Shown here: positions 32,510 through 41,772 of the stretch, in pieces
Layout: the number at the start of each line of letters is the position of its first letter
How positions within the stretch are numbered: the stretch's first letter is position 1
DNA from: Hypsibius dujardini
Lineage: Eukaryota > Tardigrada > Eutardigrada > Parachela > Hypsibiidae
DNA: 41,772 bases
Reading direction: 5' to 3'
Assembly (NCBI GenBank): GCA_001579985.1
Contig: LRSR01009087.1
Coordinates: 1-41,772 of the forward strand
Translations under genes and position numbers: made by a program
The notes under the pieces: generated by a model
Seen by the model: only the letters and a program-made list of their open reading frames with translations
Told to the model about the DNA's origin: nothing
The model's database searches: none

Positions 32510-35500
32510 AGTTTACAAGTTCCCAGACAGGCACCGCGCGTTTGAGCAAAAAAAGTTATGGAAAGCCAAACACAACTGCGAATAAGCGATTCCGACTTAA
32601 AGATGCTAATGCCGGGGTGGTACGCAGACACACACAAGTCCGAGGCACTCGTCTCGCATGAAAGTGAAACTAATTGGTCAGGTTCTTTAAACTATAAGTA
32701 GTCAGTGGCCGGCTTATAAGAGGAGACAACAGAGCACAAGTAAGGTGTAAGCCATCTTTTTTTCGTGTCTGTCTTTCTGTCTGTCTGCCTGTCTGTCGGC
32801 CGGTCCGCTGCGCCGCCCGATCATGATGGCGCATCGATGATGACAAGGGCCGCGACCGTCTTCAGGATTGCCGACTACTCCAAAGATGATAGTGTGTGTG
32901 TGTGTGGTCTGTGGGGGAGGGTACGCTCTCGGAGAAAGTGTTGTTGATTTAAGACACTTTAATTTATGGACTAATATATATACGACTAATCACGGTTGAG
33001 ACATCTTCTCACACACTCGTCCCGCAGGTTCTCTCGAGATGGGGGCAATGTTAACGAACTGTGGCATGGACATATATCACTGTGTTCTCAAACGTCTTGG
33101 GAGGATTACAGGCGATGCCCAGCCGGTTGTCTTGTCGTTGTGGAGAGGCTAATCGCGGATCAAGTGGCGATCACCGCGCGCGCCGGCCAAGTGCACTGTG
33201 TGCCGGTGGTGTCTGTCCCTTACGCCGCGCGGCCATGCATGCCAATGGATGGATGTATGCCGTACAGAGATATCATTACTACTGGTAGACAGTACCAGGG
33301 AGTTGTTTTCCCGAGCTGTCGCTGTTTTTTGTTTAAACGGTGAGAGTGTGGTTTATGCAGTGGCATGGCGTGTCTCCAAGCAGCAGCAACAACAACGCTC
33401 AGTTTGATTTGACGAGTAGTGCCGCTCCTGGAGAGAAGTATTTAACCGTGTTGATCATGATGAGTAAATAGAACATGATTTATAGGCTACTCCTCCCTTT
33501 TCGTGAGTCCGCTGTCCCCGCGCGTCGGTTTGGCCGGTGTGTGATCTTTCCGGGGAGTGAGTTTTTTCTTAGGTCGTGACGATCATCGCGACGGTCGAGA
33601 GATCGAGTCTGTTGCCACCGCGGCCTCTAGTCTGTTATTGGGTCTCTGTTTGATCTGATGTTTCAGTATGTAATTTAGAACCCAACTGCAGTCACACCGC
33701 CGCAGTTGATGGGACGTAGTGGTCGTGATCTTGTGAGTCAGTAAAGAGCCTCTTTAGGGTTATCTCAACTCGTTCCTATGCACGGTTACCCTCCCGAAAA
33801 ACCATATCCGAAATACGGTTACAGTCGATAACGATTACATTACTGTTTTAAATACCGTTCCATGTTGCGTAGCAAAGCAGGTTGTAACCCTTTTTAGTCC
33901 CTGAAGTGAAAAGGTGACCCAACGAAGTATAATTTCTGACGCCAATTTTATTGGGACTTGAGTACAATGCTAATTGACCACTGGTCAGTCGTTTTGGTAT
34001 TCAAAGTATCTTTCTTATTGTGAATTTCATTGTCCCATTTATTGTGAGCCTCTTAACTCAGCGGTATGAGCTATATCTTAGGTAAGAAGGGCGGCTATTC
34101 AATTTTCGAAAGTGTATATTTTTTTATTTTTTCTCACACCTTGAAGTCCGTTGGTCATGCCCAACGATGCCAAAATCATTTTGTGATCAAGGAGGACGCA
34201 TTGGGGGCAAGACTGACCATTAGTCAACCAAGTGCGGCTCAATTCATAATTGTAGCCGTTTTTGCATCCAATTTCGGGATGCAATTATGGATTCGTTTTG
34301 GTATGGACGAAAAGATAGACCGCTAAATTGTAACGTACCGTGGTACCGTTTCGAGAACCATAAAGGATTTCAGTTAGGGTTCCAATTACTGTCATTTTTT
34401 TCGCCAGGGTTAGCTACAGTAGAGGGTATACACATACGTGGCAGCGTTATGGCGCGGGCCTACTTAGAGGAACAGTGAAAGTGAATCTACAATATTGTGG
34501 CCTACTATAGAGTATGCTGTAACACCTAATAAGAGGACTGTGCCGTATTTCTTACCATGATTATACGAAAAGTGGTGTGCCCTGTTTTCGTGCCCTAATT
34601 CGATCCCAATATAACAATTTCGGTATGATATGTGGCTCAACCGTTTGAAATACTTTTCTTGGAGTCATCGACTTTAAAACTCAATTGTAATCGAGTGAAA
34701 TTTGCCAAATAGTTTTTGAAGACAAAGGAGGAGAACGACGCGTAGTTTTTCCAAAAGGACTGAAATGGGGGGGCGTATAGGTTTCCTGAATTCGCCGAGG
34801 GCTCCACTTTCTCACCTCCGAAGTTATTCCGCTTATACGAGTATTATTCAATTTCAAATGGATCCGTAAGACAACAGTAAGAAAAAAAAATGCCCTTCTA
34901 GATTGAGCCTCCATATACGGGCATTGTTACTAATTACGAGTTGGATTTGAGGTGTCGCGACTCGAGATGCACCGCACCGCTCCGCTCCACAAGCTGCAGC
35001 TAACGTCATTCCCGGTTGCGTTGCCGTTCCGTGCTCACCTGCTCGCGCCACGTGCTTGTCAGCAGTGAGCGGCACATTCGATTTTCAATCGAGGACCCTG
35101 AAAAGTGAAGAACCCGGATTTTTGAAATCCATCACTTTTGCACCGAAATTTTCACATTTCGTCTCACGGAGGATAATTTCAAATTATTCATGTCCCGGAA
35201 TTCAGACTGGAAGTTCCAGCGTGATCTGGCAGACGGTCGAGAGGAAGATTTTCCTGACCAGGAGTGGGACATGGACTGGATTTCGGAGGACGAAGATTTT
35301 CCTGTCAGATTTTCCCGTCATCATAGGCATGTGACGAGTTGTGGGTGTCGGCTCGGAATTGTATTAATCGTATCTCGTGGTGTACATAGATGTGTGTTTG
35401 TATAGGGGAAGTGGCCATGCCTGTGGAGTTTCGCACGAAAACTCCACCGAAAATGCTGTGCGGAACCGCCGATGTGGTGTGTTCGGACCAGTAGAATTTG

Positions 35501-36943
35501 CGTCACACGCTGTCTTGGGACGCTCGGGAGAGATCTCCCGCCATTTGCAGATTTTTAGATGGATCTGGCGATCCCTTAACACGTAGCACAACTCTGTCGC
35601 CAAATGAAAGAGAAAGAGATTTCTCTTCCTGCCGGAGCCCAAACCCTGTCACCTAGAGTTTCCGCACTGCCAGAAAAATTCGGGACTATTCTCCGCCGTA
35701 TTTCAGGTTAAAGCCTCCTAAGTGGGTCGCTAATCCACTCGTGACCTCACCAACAAATTTGAGGGTCCAAGAGGATCCCAACAGCCAAAGAAGAGCACTC
35801 AAAAGGGAAGAATTTTATTCCATCTGAGAAATCTGGCAAGTGTATTAGAGAAAAATTGCTCACGCGGAAATTAGATGAATAAAGGGGCGTGACATAACTC
35901 ACCTAAAAAGAGAGCGGGAGGGACAAAAGGTCCCGACCAACCAGAACAATGGGAAGTGATAGCAAGTTAATCAACCAATCTATCAAAGGGTCTCCTCATA
36001 CCAGTACATCTCGCGGTAAGGTCAGGCGATTGGACAAGGGGAAGAATACGCTTTTTTTGCTCACACAGGCAATGTGTTGACTACACGAGATCACGGTTCA
36101 CAACACGTTTCTAAATTAGAATATGATATCCGCTCCGTTCGCGAAGCGGAAGCGGGAGTTCTGCGCCGCTTCGCGTGAAATTAGGATATTTTTCCGCGTC
36201 CACTCCGCTCCGCCTGTCGATCTTTCGTTGTAGAACCGCGTCGCGCAAAGGTAATGAAAAATTTCGATAATAAAAATTTAGTTAAAAATAACAAGTTTTT
36301 TATACTTTGTTGGAAAATGTCACGCGGTGTTTCATAAATTGCCCTGCAGTCTTCTGCTTAATAATTGCTTGTTGACAAATGACGTCTCGTCTCGATCTCA
36401 ACTCGACTCACTCTCTGGTGGTGGTGGGTCTGGGCCATGGGCCCGGTTGACGTCTGGCGGAGCTGTATGAGTCTAGTGGTCACTGAACAATCAGCGACTT
36501 CTTTCGTTTCCCGCGCTTTATACTGTTCGGCTTGTTCGTTTCCATTGTCTAGAACATAACGAACACCACACGGCGAAAAGGAACGCCCGAATTTCCAACG
36601 CCATTTACAAAAATAGCAAAACAAGCTGCTTTTTACCTCAACTTTTGCCACTTATACTCGCAAAATTAAAATTGAAATCGGTATTCGTATTGGTTGCTAT
36701 TCAAGGTGCAACTGGTGACGGTACGTTTTCAAGCCGAAATATCCAATCAAACCCCTTCAAGGTGTTCTGACTTCATTTTCCCTGTAATTGAACCGCAAAT
36801 TGATTGATTATGGTCTTCTTCGTGTGCACAATACCGAATAATTGTTTGATTGATTGCTTCATTGGCTTTATTTATCTTCGAGTTTTTATTGTTTTTCCGT
36901 CTAGATTTCCCCTTTCCTAACTTCCCCAACGGACCGATTGATC
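32510..36943. other. 4.4-kb intergenic region with no recognised gene
   Basis: Contains the upstream region of paralog 3, a TCTG run (32765-32805), short GC-rich patches (34960-35050; 36125-36240 with repeated CCGCTCCG/CGCGAAGCGG words) and otherwise AT-rich DNA. Short open frames have no domains. One at 35190-35405 (+) encodes an acidic stretch (EEDFPDQEWDMDW) but lacks any partner exon and was not accepted as a gene. The last few hundred bases should include the NCAPD3 promoter; no TATA box is seen. Confidence 0.5.
32712..32718 (-). promoter_or_regulatory. Possible TATA box of chitin-binding paralog 3
   Basis: TATAAGC on the minus strand lies about 205 bp upstream of the paralog 3 ATG. This would give a 5' UTR of about 170 nt. 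A single motif match only. Confidence 0.3.
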
Positions 36944-39900
36944 ATGGTACAGGAAGAGGCATTAAATGCCGCCGTGGAGGCCTTTCAGGCGCTGAAATAC
37001 GGAGAGGAATTCACGGAAGGAATGCGAGGTCCGTTTCAAACGTCCTCGACACATATTTTGTCTTCTCTCATTAAGGCCTTCATTTCTCGCCGTGGCTTCA
37101 GGATGGGTTGACGCGGTTTACGATGCCAAATGCAATTTGGTGGATGTTCCGTTCGCGGATCTGCAGCGGGAATTGCGGGAGTGCCAGGTGGAAGATTTGG
37201 AGACGATCGCCACGGAGTTGTTGCGTTATGTTGGGCGAATGCCCGCCTTCGGTGCGGAAAATGTTGGCGATGTCGAAATAAGTGAGTGCCAAAAGGTATT
37301 TGTGGCGGAATAGTCAGGGAAAAAGGGAAAACTTCTTTAATCTTTAGTTAGTCAAGCAGAGCGGGTCGTTGATCGGTGGATCGATTGATTGGCCAAATAA
37401 GATACGAATCAAGTCAATCAATTAATCAATCAATGTAGTGTTTGCGGGACCAGTTTAAGATTCCCGTGTCGCTGTATTGTGACTTTCTTTGCTAGGCGGT
37501 ATCAGTCGCTGCATGTACAAAGATAATTGTGAATATATCATATCTCGTGGCAATCCTGTTTTTTTAGACATTTTGACTCTACTGAAGGAGGCTGGTGTGC
37601 AGCTGAAGCCCTTTTTTGCTGCCCTGACCGGATTCATCTACACCGCACTGAAGGTTGGTTTAATTTTTTAGACTGTCGTCATCTATCTATAAGGTAGTTT
37701 TGTAGCTAAATATAATATCTACTTGACGTGGACATAGAAATTCGTATTTTGCGAATTTTTCTTTCGTTCCTACAAAACGGAATGAAAGACGTTTGCCAAT
37801 CTCAAACATTGGTCATCTTTCCGTCCTCCGGGATTAGTGTTGTTTAAATATATTTAATAATATATTTTCATGTTAAGTAAAATAAAGTTTTATCAGAAAT
37901 ATTATAATTTTGTAGTTATTGTTACGTTTGGTCTCGTTATAACATCACATTGTTATTTCTCTGTCTTGCTGGGATTTATTGAAAATTAGTTACGAGAAAC
38001 TTATTTCATCTTTAAATTTTCCATTTGTTAAATGACATTTTGCTCAGAAGTGGTGATTGGTTTTTGTAATTAGTTTATGGATGAATTTTTCTACTAATTT
38101 AATTGTCATTTATCATTGATTTAATAATTTGTTGCGTCGTTGATAGTCTCGAAGTTCGAATGGAGCGGCAACACGGGGATGCGTCAGCGGCGCCATCTAC
38201 TTTCTCCTGTTGACCGCCACCAAAGGCAAAGTTCCCGCTGCTCTGCACGATGCCGATGTTCTCGGACTGCGATCGCTGTTCAATCAAGCGCTCTATACAA
38301 AGAGTCTCGACATTCTCTCCCTGCCGGACAGCTGGCACTCCAAGAAGACCACCGGCAAGAAGGGAAGAATCGCACTCTCGGTAAGAACTCCTCGTGAACT
38401 CTTTTTCTTTTTGGGGTTTCATGTTGGTGTACTATGTAATATTCTAACACAATCGAAACTAAAATTAGGAATAAGTCATAGTTGATCATTTCTTTATTTG
38501 TTACAGTGAATTTTGTATTTTAATATATATATATATAGACATCTGAAAGACAATATTTTTAGCAAAATTGAATGTGCGTTTGGTTTATGGATTAAAGTAC
38601 AGTAGAAGTCAATATGTAAGGAAGCCTTACTACTAAAAAGTTTGACTAAAAGGAAAGTGTTTATGTTTCTTTTGGGTTTAAATAAATTTATTCCTTGTAA
38701 TAAAAGTCCCTTTTTTGAACCTGTTTACTTGAATGGCAACATTTGTTCAAAAGCATCTGTTTATAAGTAACACTGATTGAATCCCTGGTTGGGATCTATA
38801 GGAACGCCAAGGCAATGGAGAGGACGAGGAGGACGATTACATCTACGAGGTTGACACCAATGTCCAGTGGGAAAAGGTTCAACCATTATTTCTGCAGGTA
38901 CGCCTTGTACTTTTAATTTACTAGTACTGTATTTTCGCGTTAGACAGGGACAGTGGTAGTGGAGTGGAACATGTGCACGGCTGTGTGCATCGTGCAAACA
39001 GCATAAGCGCCGCGTGGCCGATTAAACGTTCCACAGCTCGGGCTTTGTCCCTGTCTAACGCAAAAATATAGTATATATATATTGTGCCCTGGCTGCCATG
39101 TGTAGGTGCCCCTGCATGTATGTCTGCTTGCCTGTCTGTCGGGCTGTTTGTCTGTCCGTCAGTCTTTACGTCGGCATGGCACTCTCTGCCACTCTTGCTC
39201 TCTTCTCTATATGTCTGTCTGCCTGCCTAGATCTCTGTCTGTCTGTAAATCTGTTTGTGTGTCTGTCTACCTACCTGCCTGCCTACCTACCTACCTACTG
39301 GTCCATCTCCATCTGTTTGTTGGTCCGCACGTCCGTCTGCCTGCCTGCCTGCCCATCTGTGGGTCGGACTCTGTATCGCTGTTTCTAATTCAGTACTGTA
39401 TCAATTTTTGTTTCTGTTATCTATTTCTCTCATCGATTGGAATATGGCATTCACATTTTTTTCTATACAGGCATTGGCATTGTTCGTCCGCAACATGGAT
39501 CTCGATACTTTCCCTTACCACCTGGCGCGGTTATGTCGCACTGTTGCTGACACTTGGCGGCGTGATTACATCACTCATCCTATGCCATTTGACGCGTCGC
39601 CCCGTTTTGACACCTTCCTCAGCCGAAACCAATCTATCGCGAAGTGTTTGTCCCTAGTCCTGTCGGACAGCCAAACCAAGACCCATGAAAACCTTGAAGT
39701 GGTAAGACAGCTGACCGCTGGCGGTATTGGATCGCTTTCGCCAATAAATCACGAATAAAAGTGTGCAACGAGTTTGATGCTTAAAATGCGGAATAACATA
39801 GTTAAATTTGTTATTTTTAATGCTGATCTTTAATGCTGATCTTACAAAATTGAAAGGAACATTTATTTTAGAATTCGCTTGAACCAATTTCGTACAGAAT

Positions 39901-41772
39901 TTGTTCGGTATATAATTAACATGGTCGGAATAATTAAATTCCAGTGGAGTTTAAATATACAATTCATTATAGCCTCAGTTGCATTTATATTCTTTGTATT
40001 TCAGTTTGGAGATTTTTCTTTTCATCTTTTGTATGTTTAAGACTTCCAACAAAAGACGGTGGGATATTTATATGAATATTTCGAAATAAATATTCTATTT
40101 TTTCTTCGTATTTGTGTTCGTTTATTTTTTATTTGTATTTAGTTATTTCTCTTTCTGAAAACCATAAAATATATTGATCGAACCAAAAACCCTTTAAATA
40201 GTTGGTGAAACAAGAATGAGGATTTTAAATGGAGTAAACCAATCAAGCGAGATTCTTCGAGAAAATCTCATTTGGCACATCTCCGCTTGATACAGGTGCT
40301 ATGGTCTTTGGAACCGGGCATTCTGCGGATATCGGAAACGCTGACTTCCTACCAAACCCTCACCAAGGCCGTGGACACATTCGCCGGGCACGTTACCCAG
40401 TTCTGCCTCGCGCTCATTGAGAAGTTTGCCGGCAACGCAGACTGTGATGAAGTGATTGAGCGCTTCCTGCAAGACATTTACTACAACGTGCCCGACACGG
40501 CGGACTATCGTCGTCGCGTCGCTGAGGTTTGTCTGTGAATTACTTGACGAAGTATCACAGCGAGACTTCATCGATATTTTTGTGTACGGTCCGGTAGACA
40601 TGGATCCAACTGCTAGATGCCCTGACCCCGGACGCGCGAAATCGCCTAATTCGCTGGATGGTGGAAGAGTCCGATGCCGATCGCGCTCGCGGGCGGAGCT
40701 TTGCGCTTCAAGTCGTTCAGGCGATGTGGACGAAAGAATGGAATGATGGTGAGCAAGGCTGAAATATAAACAGCCAGTCAGTCAGCCCGCCAGACATAAG
40801 AACAGACAGACCGACCGACAGAGCAACCATCGAGAGACGGATGGACTGCTGTACAGGAATGTACAGATAAACTTGCAATCGCCAACTTGAGGGAGTAAAT
40901 TGGAGACGTTTTTCTTTATTTTCAGTGACGGTTCCGTACCTGAAATGCACTTCGAAGAAGGCCGTCATACTAGAAGTTTGCATTCGTCGTCTCCGCGACA
41001 AGTCTTCCAGGTTTGGGACTGGTCAATTCCTTTCAAAAAAGGACAAGAGTATTTTTGTACGCGGTCACAAGGTTTCGAACCTCCTACTGAACTTATTGTT
41101 AGGATTCGTGGTCTCGCTGCAGCGGCCATGTCTTCTTTGCTGGACCAAGATCCACGCATTTTCGACGACTTGGGTAAGTTTTTTTGTCTGTCTGTCTATC
41201 GGTCTCTTTGTTTAGTTGTGCGACTGTTTGTTTGTCTGTCTGTTTGTCTGTCTGCCAGTCCGTGTGCATGGGTCTATCATGCCTGCGTACGTGTCTGTCT
41301 GTATCCATCTCTTTTGTTGTTTGCGTGTCTGTTTGTCTATCGGTCTGTCCATGTGCAGGGGGCCTGACTATATTTGCATGCATGTTTGTCTGTTGGTAAA
41401 TGTTTCTATCAGTATTATCCGTCATTCTGTCGTTTTGTCTATCCTTTCATTTGCTTTTCTGGCTGTATGTTTCCTTCTGCTTTGTCCAACTATCTATCTT
41501 GCTATCTGATCATCTATAACGCCGATCTACATGTCCGGTTGGATTTTAATACACGTAAGACATTAATTTTTATGCTGATTTGTAGACGGGGTTTTAGCAG
41601 ATGAGCTCTTTCGCATGGTCCTGACCGGCATCTCCGACACCTCTGTGGTCGCTCGCAAAGCCTCCTTGCAGATGCTTGGCCGTTTACTTCAGTCCAACTT
41701 TGGCCGGTTCAACCAGCAGGTCATGGACTGCATTCTCCGCGTGGCCCAAGACCCTGCAAAGTCCATGCGCAC
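36944..41772 (+). CDS. NCAPD3: Condensin-2 complex subunit D3, 5' portion (3' end outside window)
   Basis: HEAT-repeat subunit of condensin II, which compacts mitotic chromosomes in the nucleus. Exons: 36944-37028, 37102-37281, 37496-37653, 38147-38380, 38802-38894 (or 38898), 39471-39701, 40296-40526, 40598-40748, 40926-41010, 41103-41173 and 41586-41772 onward. They give about 568 residues. Recognition rests on colinear similarity recalled from vertebrate NCAPD3: an N-terminal WVDAVYDAK, then GAIYFLLL with a following acidic linker (EDEEDDY). Further on come ADYRRRVAE followed by WIQLLDALTPDARNRLIRW, and VARKASLQMLGRLL. The start ATG is the first in frame (context gatcATGG). Intron 5 does not preserve phase with the strong GT at 38899; a GC donor at 38895 does, or a microexon is missing. 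Intron 7 is only 71 nt. Many HEAT proteins look alike, so the orthology is strong but not certain. Confidence 0.85.
38926..39074. mobile_element. 149-bp foldback (MITE-like) element in NCAPD3 intron 5
   Basis: The 28-bp ends at 38926-38953 and 39047-39074 are reverse complements at 26 of 28 positions (shared core GCGTTAGACAGGGACA). A further inner pair GGAAC/GTTCC extends the fold. Ends begin with TA, as in Tc1/mariner-type MITEs, and AT-rich tatatata abuts the right end. It encodes no protein. Confidence 0.85.
39110..39365 (+). repeat. TGTCTG/TGCCTGCC microsatellite in NCAPD3 intron 5
   Basis: Imperfect ctgcctgtctgtc and ctacctacctac units lie between the foldback element and exon 6. The Cys-rich plus-strand reading frames here are artefacts of the repeat. 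Confidence 0.85.
40770..40845 (+). repeat. GACAGACCGACAGA repeat in NCAPD3 intron 8
   Basis: Short imperfect tandem of cagtcagtcag and gacagaccgaccgaca units inside the intron 40749-40925. Confidence 0.6.
41180..41400 (+). repeat. TGTCTG microsatellite in NCAPD3 intron 10
   Basis: Imperfect tgtctgtctgtttgtctg units fill the first half of the intron 41174-41585. Cys-rich frames on the plus strand here are not coding. Confidence 0.85.

Noticed and set aside
35190-35405. 71-codon acidic open frame (EEDFPDQEWDMDW)
   Set aside because: Possibly a real exon, but no domain, no partner exon and no clear donor could be found; too weak to annotate.
40456-40746. Frame containing FVCELLDEVSQRDFIDIFV as NCAPD3 coding sequence
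   Set aside because: A 71-nt GT-AG intron gives a better in-frame match to the family, and this frame does not continue into WIQLLDALTP.
1-41772. CRISPR arrays, operons, tRNA or rRNA genes
   Set aside because: Spliced eukaryotic genes throughout; no regularly spaced repeats of CRISPR type, and no tRNA or rRNA signature was seen by eye.

Overview
The window is nuclear DNA of an intron-rich invertebrate animal. GT-AG introns split every gene. The gene set (vitellogenin, chitin-binding type-2 secreted proteins, an animal haem peroxidase with a Tyr/Gln-rich tail, a membrane-anchored SDR, condensin II subunit D3) fits an ecdysozoan that makes cuticle and yolk. My best guess is a tardigrade-like or related small ecdysozoan. 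This is inferred from gene content and general look only; no marker in the window settles the taxon. Exons are GC-rich with C/G-ending codons. Introns and spacers are AT-rich and carry many degenerate GACA/TGTC microsatellites.

Layout: (1) 54-6253 (+) is the 3' part of a haem peroxidase gene, 11 exons, ending in a QQQSYAAPV-repeat tail. (2) 8482-17710 (+) is a complete 17-exon vitellogenin of 1824 aa, with a TATA box at 8379 and a poly(A) signal at 17929. (3) 18237-20290 (-), 22181-26594 (-) and 30814-32509 (-) are three paralogous secreted proteins. Each has three exons, the same intron phases and one six-cysteine chitin-binding domain of identical size, but a different low-complexity tail. 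(4) 28671-30403 (+) is a four-exon short-chain dehydrogenase/reductase lying between two of the paralogs on the other strand. (5) 36944 to the window end (+) is the 5' portion of a condensin-2 subunit D3 (NCAPD3) gene.

The reading frame closes through all splice junctions in the complete genes: vitellogenin 5475 nt, the chitin-binding genes 909, 1071 and 873 nt, and SDR 987 nt, all multiples of three. Two junctions close only with a GC-AG intron or an unseen microexon: peroxidase intron 2 and NCAPD3 intron 5.

Mobile DNA: two related foldback elements of about 0.7 kb, with inverted arms and TTAA-type ends, sit in the two introns of the middle chitin-binding gene. A 149-bp foldback element with 28-bp inverted termini lies in the NCAPD3 intron whose phase is anomalous. 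A perfect 20-bp inverted repeat lies in a vitellogenin intron.

Functionally, peroxidase, chitin-binding Tyr-rich proteins and vitellogenin suggest reproduction and extracellular matrix (eggshell or cuticle) roles. A peroxidase carrying its own tyrosine-rich tail beside Tyr-rich chitin-binding proteins is consistent with peroxidase-mediated cross-linking, but this is inference. NCAPD3 and the SDR look like unrelated housekeeping neighbours. No wholly new gene system was identified.
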